From Corallococcus macrosporus DSM 14697 (lineage in GTDB: Bacteria; Myxococcota; Myxococcia; Myxococcales; Myxococcaceae), in assembly GCF_002305895.1 (NCBI RefSeq), contig NZ_CP022203.1, positions 346,001 to 410,000 on the forward strand: 64,000 nucleotides of DNA. The letters are read 5' to 3'. Positions within the stretch are counted from its first letter, which is position 1, and each line of letters begins with the position of its first letter. Below, in pieces: positions 10,377-19,157 of the stretch. Under the pieces are notes generated by a model, which was not told where the DNA came from, made no database searches, and saw only the letters and a list, made by a program, of their open reading frames with translations. The position numbers and the translations under genes were made by a program.

Positions 10377-13300
10377 TTAGAGGGACCAGCCCAGCGACGC
10401 GCTGAAGGCGACGCCGGGCTTGTACGACTGCACGACCACCGAGTCCTGGCGGAGCGTGACGGAGGAGTTGAGCAGGTTGGCCGCGGTGAGCTTGAGCTGC
10501 GCGGAGCCGAGCTGCTGGGCCACGGAGATGTCCAGGCGGTGGAAGGGGCGCTCGTAGACGTCGGGGAGCCGCTGGACGCCGACCTCGCTGATGCGCGGGC
10601 CGTAGACGTTGTAGAGGACGGTGAACTCGGTGCCGCTTCCGGGCCGCTGGTAGCCGACGTTGAGGTTGATGACGTAGGGCGACTGGCCCTGGAGCGGCCG
10701 GCGCCGGTTCGTCTGCGCGCCGACGACGTTGTCGCCCAGGTCCACCTCGGACTGGATGAGCGTGAGGTTGGCGCCCACGCGCACGTCACGCAGGGACTCG
10801 GTGAGGCGCCCCAGGGAGGCGCGGGCCTCCAGCTCCAGGCCGTAGGTGTCCGCGCCGGCGGCGTTCCGGTAGGTGAGGTCCTGCGCCTCCGGGTTGTTGA
10901 TGACGCGCTCGATGGGGTTGACGAAGCGCTTGTAGAAGGCGCTGGCGGCCAGCACCTCGTTCTCACCCGCGAACCACTCGACGCGCGCGTCCACGTTGTG
11001 GATGCGCGTCTGCTCCAGGTCCGGGTTGCCGGACACGTTCCGGCGGCGCACGAAGTCGAAGTAGATGAAGGGCGCCAGCTCGCGGAAGGTGGGCCGCGCC
11101 AGCGTGTAGCTGTAGCCGGCGCGCAGGTTCACCGTGGGGGTGAGCGCGTAGATGGCGTTGAGGGCCGGCAGCAGGTTCGCGTAGTCGGCGCGGTTCTCCG
11201 TGTCAGCGGCGCCGGTGAACGGGTCCTTGAGCGTCAGCACCTGGTGGGAGGACTCCAGGCGCAGGCCGCCCACCAGGCGCAGGGCCTCCAGGGGCTGGGT
11301 GTCCGCGGAGACGTAACCGGAGAAGACGCCCAGGTACGCGTCATACGCGTCATCGGCGCGGGTGGAGTCGCGCACGGTGATACCGGTGCCCAGGTTCTCC
11401 GGCGCGAAGAGCTGCTCGGGCGGGAGCGTGCGGTCCACGGGCGTGTTGCCCAGGATGTAGCGGAAGCGGCGCGCGTTGAAGTCGCGGAAGGACACCTGGG
11501 CCAGGCCACCGGCCTTCAGCTTCACGGCGGACAGGGGCAGGGTGAGGTTGACGGTGCCGCCCGTGGACGTCTCCCCCAGCTCGGCGAAGAAGCGCTCGCC
11601 GCTGTTGGGCTGGTTGGGGAAGGTGGGGAGCGCGCCGGGGACGTTGAAGTTGCTGCTGTAGAGCGTGTCGCGGGTGTCCGGCTCGTCACGGTCGACGCGG
11701 GACACGTTGGCCTGCCAGTCCAGCTCCGCGTCGCCCAGCAGCCCCAGGCGGTGGAAGCCGCGGAGCTGGTTGAAGAAGAGCTGGCGGCTGACGAACTGGA
11801 GCCGCGTGCTCTCGTAGCGCTCGGTCCGGACGAGGTTGTTGGCCGTCGCCGTGTGCGTGCGCGTGTCGGTGCCGCGGGTGTAGAGGCCGAACCAGGTCAG
11901 CTCGTTGTCGCGGTCCAACTGGAAGCCCACGCTGCCCAGGCCGCTGAGGCTGGCCGTCTCGAAGCCCTGCGTGTTGTTGGCCGACTCGAAGGCGTAGAGG
12001 GTGTCCGTCTCGTCGCGGGAGGCGCGGGCGAAGGTGCCCTCCTGGACGCCGTCGCGGTGGCCGTAGTTGGCGCTGGCCAGGTAGCCCAGGCGGCTGTTGC
12101 CGAAGCGCAGGGTGTCACCCACCGACACGCCCAGGCCCATGTTGGGCAGCGCCGTGGTGCGGCGGGCCTGCCAGATGTTGGGGAAGCTGCGGTACTGCTG
12201 CGCGAGCACCTCGCTGGACTCGCCGGAGGCGCCGAGCTGGCTGTCGCGCGGAATCGCATTGGGGAGCTGGCGGCTGCTGCTGGGGAAGCCCAGCGCCTCG
12301 CCGAAGCCGCCCTGGCGCTGGCTGTTGCGCTCGCGGAACGTCGTCACGGAGTCGCCGCCCAGGCTGATGCGCGGCTTGAACTCGAACTCGCTGGGGTAGG
12401 AGTTGGTCTCGATGAGCAGCGTGCCGCCGCCGAAGGTGCCGGGCAGGTCCGGCGTGTAGCTCTTCACCACGTTGAGGTTGGCGAGCAGGTTGGTGGGGAA
12501 GATGTCCAGCGGGACGCTGGGCTCGTCCGGCTCCGGGCTGGGCAGGAGCGCGCCGTTGAGCAGCGTGGTGCTGTAGCGGCCACCCAGGCCGCGCAGCAGC
12601 ACGTAGCGGCCGTCCACCACCGTGGCGCTCACCACGCGCTTCACCGCGTCGCCGGCGCTGGAGTCCGGCGTGCGCGCGATTTCCTGCGCGCTGATGGCGT
12701 CCGACACGGCGGCGGCCTTCCTGCGCTCCTGGAGCAGCGCGCCCTCGGCCCGGCGGTCCGCGCGGGCCTCGACGACGACCTCCTGCACCGCGCCTTCGTC
12801 CGCGCCCAGCGCGACGTCCAGCCTGGTGGCCTTGCCCTTGTTCACGATGACGCCGGTGATGCGGCGGCCCTGGTACACGTCATAGAAGACGCGCAGGTCG
12901 TACTTCCCGGGCGGCAGCGCCACCCGGTAGAAGCCGTCCAGGTCCGTGAGCACCTGCTTCTGCGCGCCGGTGACGACCTTCACGGTGGCCTCGATGAGGC
13001 CCTCGCCGTTGGCCTCGTCCGTCACGCGGCCGTGGATGCCGGTGAAGCCCGGGGGCGGCACGGCGGACTCGGCCAGCATCGCCTCGTCGCCCATGTCTTC
13101 CATGGATGCGTCGGCGGGCGCCGCGGGCTGCTGCGCGGTCGGGTCGGCCTCGGTGCCGGGCTGCGCGGCCGTCGGCGCGGGAGTGGCACCCGGCTGCTGC
13201 GCGGTGGGCGCCGTTTCGGTGCCAGGCTGCTGCGCGGTGGGCGCCGTTTCGGTGCCAGGCTGCTGCGCGGTGGGCGCGGTCTCCGTGCCCGGCTGCTGCG

Positions 13301-13622
13301 CAGTAGGAGCAGGAGCAACGCCCGGCTGCTGCGCAGTAGGCGCAGGCGCAACGCCCGGCTGCTGCGCGGTAGGAGCAGGCGCGACGCCCGGCTGCTGCGC
13401 GGTGGGCGCTGCGGGCTGCTGCGTGGACGGATCAGTCGCGGCGGGCGTCTGCTGCGTGGACGGCGGTTGGGATTCCTCGGGTTCAGGAAGCGGTTGCGTG
13501 ACGGGGTCGACCGCGGGAGCGGGAGCCGAGCCCGGAACGCCGGGCGCCTGCGCGAAAACAGGCGTAGCTGTCATGACAAGCGCGGCCAGGAAGGCGCGCA
13601 AGGGGGCGGTGCGAGACAACAC
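10377..13622 (-). CDS. TonB-dependent outer-membrane receptor with carboxypeptidase-like domain
   Basis: This protein of about 1081 residues imports an unidentified ligand across the outer membrane using TonB energy. Its order is: signal peptide (LRAFLAALVMTATPVFAQA), a Pro/Gln/Thr-rich stretch built of 11-residue repeats, a CarboxypepD_reg-like domain (IHGRVTDEANGEGLIEATVKV), a plug domain (DAVKRVVSATVVDGRYVLLR, then RGLGGRYSTTLLNG) and a 22-strand-type barrel. The barrel has the usual R-AGYSYTLARPTFRELAPF motif and an aromatic end (ASLGWSL). I prefer the GTG start at 13622 because AAGGAG precedes it; an ATG at 13664 without a ribosome site would add 14 residues. The neighbouring tonB-exbB-exbD-exbD operon probably powers it. 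Confidence 0.92.
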   Translation of the reverse strand: MLSRTAPLRAFLAALVMTATPVFAQAPGVPGSAPAPAVDPVTQPLPEPEESQPPSTQQTPAATDPSTQQPAAPTAQQPGVAPAPTAQQPGVAPAPTAQQPGVAPAPTAQQPGTETAPTAQQPGTETAPTAQQPGTETAPTAQQPGATPAPTAAQPGTEADPTAQQPAAPADASMEDMGDEAMLAESAVPPPGFTGIHGRVTDEANGEGLIEATVKVVTGAQKQVLTDLDGFYRVALPPGKYDLRVFYDVYQGRRITGVIVNKGKATRLDVALGADEGAVQEVVVEARADRRAEGALLQERRKAAAVSDAISAQEIARTPDSSAGDAVKRVVSATVVDGRYVLLRGLGGRYSTTLLNGALLPSPEPDEPSVPLDIFPTNLLANLNVVKSYTPDLPGTFGGGTLLIETNSYPSEFEFKPRISLGGDSVTTFRERNSQRQGGFGEALGFPSSSRQLPNAIPRDSQLGASGESSEVLAQQYRSFPNIWQARRTTALPNMGLGVSVGDTLRFGNSRLGYLASANYGHRDGVQEGTFARASRDETDTLYAFESANNTQGFETASLSGLGSVGFQLDRDNELTWFGLYTRGTDTRTHTATANNLVRTERYESTRLQFVSRQLFFNQLRGFHRLGLLGDAELDWQANVSRVDRDEPDTRDTLYSSNFNVPGALPTFPNQPNSGERFFAELGETSTGGTVNLTLPLSAVKLKAGGLAQVSFRDFNARRFRYILGNTPVDRTLPPEQLFAPENLGTGITVRDSTRADDAYDAYLGVFSGYVSADTQPLEALRLVGGLRLESSHQVLTLKDPFTGAADTENRADYANLLPALNAIYALTPTVNLRAGYSYTLARPTFRELAPFIYFDFVRRRNVSGNPDLEQTRIHNVDARVEWFAGENEVLAASAFYKRFVNPIERVINNPEAQDLTYRNAAGADTYGLELEARASLGRLTESLRDVRVGANLTLIQSEVDLGDNVVGAQTNRRRPLQGQSPYVINLNVGYQRPGSGTEFTVLYNVYGPRISEVGVQRLPDVYERPFHRLDISVAQQLGSAQLKLTAANLLNSSVTLRQDSVVVQSYKPGVAFSASLGWSL
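13126..13410 (-). repeat. 33-bp tandem repeat inside the TonB receptor gene
   Basis: The block starting GGCTGCTGCGCGGT on the plus strand recurs at 33-base steps from 13126 to 13390, about nine copies with some degenerate. It encodes the 11-residue unit APTAQQPGVAP or APTAQQPGTET. Neighbouring copies fall into near-identical groups (three VAPA copies, three TETA copies), which indicates recent local duplication. The period keeps the reading frame, so copy changes alter linker length and not expression. Confidence 0.9.
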
Positions 13623-13696
13623 GACACTCCTTGCCGAGGTGCGCGTAGAGAACGCGACACGCATGGCATCTGGATGAAGGGGCTGTGACGATTCAG

Positions 13697-13732
13697 GCGG
13701 CGGACCGCAAACTCGGCGTCACGGTCCGCCGC
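13697..13732. terminator. Hairpin after the exbD operon
   Basis: A perfect 11-bp inverted repeat, GCGGCGGACCG and CGGTCCGCCGC, encloses a 14-base loop. It begins ten bases beyond the stop of the last exbD gene and ends before the TonB receptor gene on the same strand. It probably ends the Ton motor transcript, so the receptor would be transcribed separately. Confidence 0.65.
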
Positions 13733-13741
13733 GGCGCTGCA

Positions 13742-14170
13742 TCAATTCGCGAGCTTGTCCGGCAGCACGCCAATGGTGATGTCCCCGCCTCGCGCGAGGT
13801 CCAGCACATCCATGGCGGCGCCGTACGGCACGTCATCACTGGCGTCGAAGAACACAATCTTGTCCGGGCGCGCGTTGAGCATGCGCTGCAGCCGGGCCAC
13901 GACCTGGTCGCGGGGCACCTCTTCCCGGTTGATGCGCAGCACGCCGGACCTGTCCACCGTGAGGACCACCGGTGGCAGTGCATCGGGAGGAGGCGGCGGG
14001 GCCTCCTTGTCATCACCCTTGGCGGGCACCGTCATCCACATCTGCTTCGTCATCAGCGGGGTGACGACCATGAAGATGATGAGGAGGACGAGCACCACGT
14101 CCACCAGGGGCGTCACGTTCATCGCGGGGCGGATGCCGCCTTTGCCGCCGCCTCCGAGGTCGAATGCCAT
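13742..14170 (-). CDS. exbD: ExbD/TolR-type biopolymer transport protein (second copy)
   Basis: This 142-residue stator protein has one N-terminal membrane helix (VDVVLVLLIIFMVVTPLM). It is preceded by the family motif PAMNVTPLVDVV, in which the helix-start Asp is the proton-path residue. The periplasmic part carries KIVFFDASDDVPYGAAMDVLD, matching the conserved ExbD tail. It follows the first exbD by 11 bases and has its own AGGAG site. Two ExbD-like proteins beside one ExbB are common in myxobacterial Ton operons, and a heteromeric stator is possible. Periplasmic sequence differs clearly between the two copies. Confidence 0.93.
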   Translation of the reverse strand: MAFDLGGGGKGGIRPAMNVTPLVDVVLVLLIIFMVVTPLMTKQMWMTVPAKGDDKEAPPPPPDALPPVVLTVDRSGVLRINREEVPRDQVVARLQRMLNARPDKIVFFDASDDVPYGAAMDVLDLARGGDITIGVLPDKLAN

Positions 14171-14181
14171 GGCGAGTGCTC

Positions 14182-14589
14182 CTAGTTCTTCTTCTTGTCG
14201 ACGACCTGCAGGTTGATGCCGGGGAAGCCCAGCTCCTGCATGGCCTTGAAGAGGCCGCGCACCTCGGCGTAGCGCACGCCGCGGTCCGCCTTGAGCACCA
14301 CCGGCGAGTCCGGGTCCTTGGCGCGCACGGCCTTCAGCTCGGCCATGAGCGCGTCGCGCTGGAGCTCCTTGCGGTCCAGGTAGAAGGCGCCCGTCGCGGA
14401 GAGGCTCACCGTGGTGGGCGTCAGCTCCTTGTTCTCCTGGTCCGGGTTCGTCGCGGTGGGCAGGTCCACCGCGGCGCCGGACTCAATCTGGGGCGTGACG
14501 ACCATGAAGATGATGAGGAGGACGAGCACGACGTCCACCAGGGGCGTCACGTTCATCTCCGGCGTCAGGCTCCTACGCGGGGTGGACAT
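14182..14589 (-). CDS. exbD: ExbD/TolR-type biopolymer transport protein (first copy)
   Basis: This 135-residue protein shares the ExbD architecture: a short cytoplasmic N-terminus, PEMNVTPLVDVVLVLLIIFM as proton-path motif plus membrane helix, and a periplasmic domain ending GINLQVVDKKKN. The ATG lies inside the end of exbB (17-base overlap) behind AAGGAG, indicating translational coupling. With ExbB it forms the proton-driven motor that energises TonB. The conserved Asp of the LVDVVL segment is present, so it should be functional. Confidence 0.94.
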   Translation of the reverse strand: MSTPRRSLTPEMNVTPLVDVVLVLLIIFMVVTPQIESGAAVDLPTATNPDQENKELTPTTVSLSATGAFYLDRKELQRDALMAELKAVRAKDPDSPVVLKADRGVRYAEVRGLFKAMQELGFPGINLQVVDKKKN

Positions 14590-15325
14590 CGCGGGACTCC
14601 TTGCGAGCGGCCAGCTCCGGCCCCGTGGCCACCGCGGCGCCGTGGGTGGCGGCCGTCTTCTGGGGCCCCAGGTCCTCCAGGTAGTCCATGAACTCGCTCC
14701 GCGCGGTGTCCAGGGAGAGCTGGAGCGCGTCGGCGCGGGTGGAGAGGAAGTTGAACATCAGCACCGCGGGGATGGCGACGAGCAGCCCCAGCGCCGTGAC
14801 GACGAGCGCCTCGGCGATGCCGGCGGACACCGCGCCCAGGCCGCCCGAGCCCTCCTTGGCGATGCCGGAGAAGGCCTCGATGATGCCCACCACCGTGCCG
14901 AGCAGACCGACGAAGGGCGCCACCGAGCCGACGGTGGCCAGCACGGACATGCCGCGGCGCACGTCCGCGCTGACGCGCTCGTTGATGCGGACCAGCTCAC
15001 GGCGGGTGAGCTCCACCGGGCCCAGCTTGCCGGCCGGCGCGCGGGACTTGTTGAGGAAGTGCTTCATGCCACCACCCAGCAGCATGGCCAGGTGGCTGCC
15101 CTGGGTGGCCTCCGCCTCCTGCACCAGCGCCTCGTGCTGGTGCTGGGTGAGCAGGGGGCCGGCGCGGGACGCGAAGCGCTTGGAGATGGAGCGCGAGCGG
15201 AAGAAGACGAAGAGGCGTTCGAAGAACACCGCGAGGGACGCGACGGCGAAGAGGATGAGCGTCCACGCGATACCCAGCGCGAACACACCCATGTGGTTGT
15301 AGATGTCCCTGAGATTGAAATTCAT
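14573..15325 (-). CDS. exbB: ExbB/TolQ-type proton channel protein
   Basis: This 250-residue inner-membrane protein has three membrane segments: GVFALGIAWTLILFAVASLAVFF near the start, and a pair around residues 150-215 (VLATVGSVAPFVGLLGTVVG and ALVVTALGLLVAIPAVLMF). The motif GSVAPFVGLLGTVVGII and the following GISEAL-like SAGIAEALVVTALGL are the MotA/TolQ/ExbB signature. The large loop between helices 1 and 2 is cytoplasmic. It sits between tonB and exbD with a good ribosome site (AGGAG, 9-base gap). It makes the proton channel of the Ton motor. Confidence 0.95.
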   Translation of the reverse strand: MNFNLRDIYNHMGVFALGIAWTLILFAVASLAVFFERLFVFFRSRSISKRFASRAGPLLTQHQHEALVQEAEATQGSHLAMLLGGGMKHFLNKSRAPAGKLGPVELTRRELVRINERVSADVRRGMSVLATVGSVAPFVGLLGTVVGIIEAFSGIAKEGSGGLGAVSAGIAEALVVTALGLLVAIPAVLMFNFLSTRADALQLSLDTARSEFMDYLEDLGPQKTAATHGAAVATGPELAARKESRDVHPA

Positions 15326-15370
15326 GACGGGTTGCTCCTGGGGGGCAGGTGCGAGTGAGGCGGTGACGGC

Positions 15371-16153
15371 CTACGACTTGAGACGGAACGGAACCTTGAA
15401 GATGCGGAACACGGCGGTGGGCTGACCGGCGACGATGGCGGGCTTGAAGCGCCACGTCTTCGCGGCGGCCATGGCGGCGCTGGCGAAGGGCTCGTCGCCG
15501 CGCATCACCCGGAGCTGACTGACGCGGCCGTCCACGCCCACCACGCCCTTGAGGATGACCATGCCTTCCAGGCCCTTGGAGCGGGCCTCGGCGGGGTACT
15601 CGGGCGTGAGGTTGGAGGACAGCGGCTGCGGCGGCGTGCCGGACTCCGGGAGGTTGATGGGCGCGGCGCGGCCACCACCGCCCGCGAGCGTGTCACCGCC
15701 GGGGACGCCACCCACCACGCCACCCGGGACGAGCGCGCCGGTGCCGCCCACGGCGATGGGCGCGGCGGCCACCGCCTCCGTCGCGGCCTCGGGCGGCTTC
15801 TCCAGCGGCACTTCCTTGGGAACGACGATGTTGGCGGGCGCCACGGTGGGCGCGGCCGGAGGCGGTGCCTTCGCCGCCGCGGGCGGCGCGGGCCTGGGCG
15901 CGAGCTTCGGCTTGGGGGCCGGAGGCGGAGGAGGCGGTGGTTTGACTTCAACCACCGGCGGTGGAGGAGGCGGGGGCGGAGGACGGAACACCACGTCCAT
16001 GCCCTTCTTCTCCTTGATGACTTCCGTCACCTTGCCGGCCGCGGTGACGGCGGCAATGCCCATCAGCGCGAAGACGGCAACGGACGCCGTGGTGGAGAGC
16101 GCGAACCGCCGCGCCGAGTGGACGTCCGGGCCGCTGTCGAAGGTGTCGAACAT
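15371..16153 (-). CDS. tonB: TonB-family energy transducer
   Basis: This 260-residue protein spans the periplasm and transmits motor force to the outer-membrane receptor. It has one N-terminal membrane segment (ALSTTASVAVFALMGIAAVTAAG), a long Pro-rich spacer with runs of eight and more prolines and Lys-Pro repeats (KPKLAPRPAPP), and a C-terminal TonB domain. That domain contains LTPEYPAEARSKGLEGMVIL and ends TWRFKPAIVAGQPT, followed by PFRLKS. The ATG at 16153 is preferred over one nine codons upstream because homologous TonB proteins begin close to MFD; neither has a clear ribosome site. It heads the operon tonB-exbB-exbD-exbD. Confidence 0.92.
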   Translation of the reverse strand: MFDTFDSGPDVHSARRFALSTTASVAVFALMGIAAVTAAGKVTEVIKEKKGMDVVFRPPPPPPPPPVVEVKPPPPPPPAPKPKLAPRPAPPAAAKAPPPAAPTVAPANIVVPKEVPLEKPPEAATEAVAAAPIAVGGTGALVPGGVVGGVPGGDTLAGGGGRAAPINLPESGTPPQPLSSNLTPEYPAEARSKGLEGMVILKGVVGVDGRVSQLRVMRGDEPFASAAMAAAKTWRFKPAIVAGQPTAVFRIFKVPFRLKS

Positions 16154-16236
16154 GACTGGACGCGCATATAGCGACGCCATGTGTCGGGCCTGTCCGGTCC
16201 CCGTGACACTTTGCTTCCATCACCTTGACGGACGCG

Positions 16237-17511
16237 TCACGGCGCGAGCCCGCCACCCGAGCAACGTGGCAGGCGTGACACGGCGTCAGCGTCCACTGCC
16301 GCGCGCGGTGCGCCCAGGCGGCGCATCTGCGGCAGCAGGGCGATGAGCAGCACCGTGTAGACGAGCGGGAAGGGACGCCACTGGAGCACCTGGCGGCTCC
16401 ACTCCAGCCCCATCACCGTGTCCGAGACGAGCGCGCCCGTGAGGGCGATGAGCGCCACCAGCGCCAGGTTGCCGCGGTGGCGGCTCTCCACCGCGGCGTG
16501 GAGCAACGGCCAGGCGAGGACGTAGTTCGCGCGCCACGCCAGCGGTGACAGCAGGGTGACACCCAGGCAACACACCGCGAGGAGGTGCGCTGGCCCGGGT
16601 CTTGCCCACACCACGGCGGCGACGAAGAGGATCAGCGCCAAGGCCTGCGCCAGCGACATGTCGCCGGGAGCCACCACGGTGTCGGGCGGGTACACCAGCG
16701 CCAGCAGCAGGGTGGGCAGGCCCTGCGTGTTGTGCTGGAGCGCCCAGGGCGGCGTGGTGCGGGCCAGCGTGTCGCTCCAGAGCTGGAACTGCGTCAGCGT
16801 GCCGTCCCAGCCATAGCGGGCGAAGGTGGGCAGGGTGAGCGCCAGGCCCACCACCGCGGTGGCGCCGATGACGCGCCAGTGCCGGCGCCACAGGAAGAAG
16901 AGGCCGACGAGGGCGGCGGGCGGCTTGAGCAGGAAGGCGACGGCGAAGGCGGCGCCGGGACGCCACACCTGTCCGCGCTCGGCGCCCCACGCGGACAGGA
17001 GGATGAGCAGCAGGATGACGGCGTCCACCTGCCCGTAGAACAGCTCCAGGGTGAAGGCGGGCAGCAGGGTCAGCGTCGTCAGGACCGGCGCCCAGGCCCA
17101 GGGGGCGGCGCCTCGCGTCGGACGCGTGGCGCGCAGGGTGAGCCGGGCCACGGCGACCAGCGCGGCGATGGAGCCCAGGTTCCACAGGGCCACGGCGGCG
17201 CGCGCGGGGAGCAGCGTGAAGGGAAGGAAGAGCGGCGCGGTGATGGGCGCGTACTTGAACGGCATGTGGCCGTCGGACAGGCGGTAGATGTCCGAGGCCT
17301 CCCAGAAGCGCTCCGCCGCCATGAGGTAGACGCGGAAGTCCACGCCTCTGCGGGGATGCTGGCCCACGGCGACGGCGGCCACCGCCAGCACGGCCAGCAC
17401 GAGCCACCAGGCCTGGCGCGCCCAGGGCGCCCCCCCTCCAGGAATTGTCCCCTCACCCGCGGCCGGTGGGGGGGATTCGGAGCCAGGCGGCTCCGGAGCG
17501 ACGGCGGTCAT
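16237..17511 (-). CDS. GT87-family (DUF2029) membrane glycosyltransferase
   Basis: This 424-residue polytopic protein has about ten hydrophobic segments and resembles polyprenyl-phosphate-dependent mannosyltransferases of the GT87 family. The early motif VDFRVYLMAAERFWEASDIYR places the conserved acidic residue in the first extracytoplasmic loop, followed by MPFKYAPITAPLF, where the Tyr-Ala-Pro near a basic residue is the family hallmark. The start is the ATG at 17511; upstream frame is Gly/Arg/His-rich and non-coding in character. The C-terminus loses hydrophobicity (DADAVSRLPRCSGG). The donor is probably a lipid-linked sugar; the acceptor is unknown. No other glycan genes adjoin it. Confidence 0.87.
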   Translation of the reverse strand: MTAVAPEPPGSESPPPAAGEGTIPGGGAPWARQAWWLVLAVLAVAAVAVGQHPRRGVDFRVYLMAAERFWEASDIYRLSDGHMPFKYAPITAPLFLPFTLLPARAAVALWNLGSIAALVAVARLTLRATRPTRGAAPWAWAPVLTTLTLLPAFTLELFYGQVDAVILLLILLSAWGAERGQVWRPGAAFAVAFLLKPPAALVGLFFLWRRHWRVIGATAVVGLALTLPTFARYGWDGTLTQFQLWSDTLARTTPPWALQHNTQGLPTLLLALVYPPDTVVAPGDMSLAQALALILFVAAVVWARPGPAHLLAVCCLGVTLLSPLAWRANYVLAWPLLHAAVESRHRGNLALVALIALTGALVSDTVMGLEWSRQVLQWRPFPLVYTVLLIALLPQMRRLGAPRAAVDADAVSRLPRCSGGGLAP

Positions 17512-17585
17512 CGGAAGGGAGGGGTGGGGTGGGCAGCGGCACCATTTCACGCCCGGCCCCACGCACGCAACGGAGGGGCCCGCGC

Positions 17586-18977
17586 CTACAGGCCGTATGC
17601 CTCCAGGAGCTTCAGCCACACCTCGCTCATGGTGGGGAACGACGGCACCGCGTGCCAGAGCGTGTCGAGCGGCACCTCGCCCGCCACGGCGATGGTGGCC
17701 GCATGAAGCATCTCTCCCACCTCTGGCCCGGTGAAGGTGGCGCCCACCAGGACGCGGCGCTGCTCGTCCACCACCCACTTCACGGTGCCCGTGAGGCCCT
17801 TGCCCACCAGCGCGGTGCCGGACACGTCCTGGAGGTTCTTCTCCACCGTGCGCACCGGCAGCCCGGCTTCCCGCGCCTTGGCTTCCGTCAGGCCCACGCT
17901 GGCCACCTGCGGGTGGGTGAAGATGACTTGCGGGGTGGCCTTCGCGTCCGCCCAGGCCCTTGCCTGCCTGCCCGCGATGACGTCGCCCACCTGGCGCGCC
18001 TGGTACTTGCCCATGTGGGTGAGGAGGTTGCGGCCGTTGACGTCGCCGCAGGCGTAGAGCCAGCCGCCTTCCACGCCCTTCGCGCGGAGCTGGTCATCCA
18101 CCTCCACGGGCTTGCCGCCTTCCAGCCCCACCGCCTCCAGGCCGACTCCCTCCGTGCGGGGGATGCGGCCCATGGCCACCAGGATTTCGTCCGCGACGAC
18201 CTGCTCGCCATTCGACAGCGTCACCGTCACCTCGCCCTTGCCGCCAGGCCGCTGCACGCCCTTCACCGTCGCCCCCAGCAGCACGCGCGCGCCGGCGTCC
18301 CGCAGCGCCTGGGCCACCTGCTCGCCCGCGAAGGGCTCCGCGCGGGACAGCAGGCCCTTCCCGCGCTGCACCAGCGTCACCTCGGAGCCCAGCGAGCGCC
18401 ACGCCTGGGCCAGCTCCACCGCCACGGCGCCCCCGCCCAGCACCACCAGCCGCCTGGGCACGCTCCTGGCCGCGGTGCCCTGGCGGTTGTCCCAGGGCTG
18501 GGCGTCCTTCAGCCCGGGGATGTCCGGGATGCGCGGGCGGCTGCCGGTGGCCAGCACCACGGCCTTGCGGGCTTCCAGCTCGCGCACGGTGCCGTCCTTG
18601 CTCTCCACGCGCACCTTGCGCGGGCCGGTGAGCTTGCCGGTGCCCCGCACCACCTTCAGCTTCGCCTCCTCGGCCCACTTCACCTGGGAGTCGTCGTCGT
18701 AGTTGCTGACCATTGAATCCCGGTGGGCCAGCACCGCGCGCGCGTCGATGCCGCCTTGCAGCTTCTCGCGCACGCCCACGGCATGCTCCGCCAGGGACCG
18801 GACCTCCCCCGGGCGCAGCAGGGCCTTGCTGGGGATGCAGGCCCAGTACGAGCACTCGCCGCCGAGCAGCTCATGCTCCACCAGCGCCACGGACAGCCCG
18901 GCCTCCGCCGCGCGCGCACCGGCGACCTCTCCCGCGGGCCCCGCCCCAATCACCACCACGTCGAACGCTTCCGCCAT
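17586..18977 (-). CDS. FAD-dependent pyridine nucleotide-disulfide oxidoreductase
   Basis: This 463-residue flavoprotein belongs to the dihydrolipoamide dehydrogenase/mercuric reductase group. It has the FAD motif VVVIGAGPAGEVAGARAAE, the redox pair in GGECSYWACIPSKALL (Cys-x4-Cys), the NAD motif VVLGGGAVAVELAQAW and the second FAD motif YACGDVNGRNLLTH. The C-terminal interface domain ends HAVPSFPTMSEVWLKLLE. In the lipoamide enzymes this segment reads HxHPTxSE, and the second His is the catalytic base; here that position is Phe. A strong AGGAGGTG site precedes the ATG. It is not linked to pyruvate dehydrogenase genes, so the substrate is unlikely to be lipoamide. Confidence 0.9.
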   Translation of the reverse strand: MAEAFDVVVIGAGPAGEVAGARAAEAGLSVALVEHELLGGECSYWACIPSKALLRPGEVRSLAEHAVGVREKLQGGIDARAVLAHRDSMVSNYDDDSQVKWAEEAKLKVVRGTGKLTGPRKVRVESKDGTVRELEARKAVVLATGSRPRIPDIPGLKDAQPWDNRQGTAARSVPRRLVVLGGGAVAVELAQAWRSLGSEVTLVQRGKGLLSRAEPFAGEQVAQALRDAGARVLLGATVKGVQRPGGKGEVTVTLSNGEQVVADEILVAMGRIPRTEGVGLEAVGLEGGKPVEVDDQLRAKGVEGGWLYACGDVNGRNLLTHMGKYQARQVGDVIAGRQARAWADAKATPQVIFTHPQVASVGLTEAKAREAGLPVRTVEKNLQDVSGTALVGKGLTGTVKWVVDEQRRVLVGATFTGPEVGEMLHAATIAVAGEVPLDTLWHAVPSFPTMSEVWLKLLEAYGL

Positions 18978-19157
18978 GTGCCTTCACCTCCTGCCCGCTG
19001 CGTAGCGCGGCGGCGGGCGGTGCCCACGGCCGCGTTGAGACGCACGTCCGCTGCTGGAAAGTGAGGGTGGCCACCCTCCGACACCGGACACAGGGCCTGG
19101 GCCCGGAGGGTGGCTGGCTGTCAGGCCTGCCCGCGTCCGGCCGTCCCGGCCCGGCGC

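Noticed and set aside
13126-13410. CRISPR array
   Set aside because: Periodic 33-base units encode a regular peptide linker, have no unique spacers, and lie inside a TonB receptor with a signal peptide.
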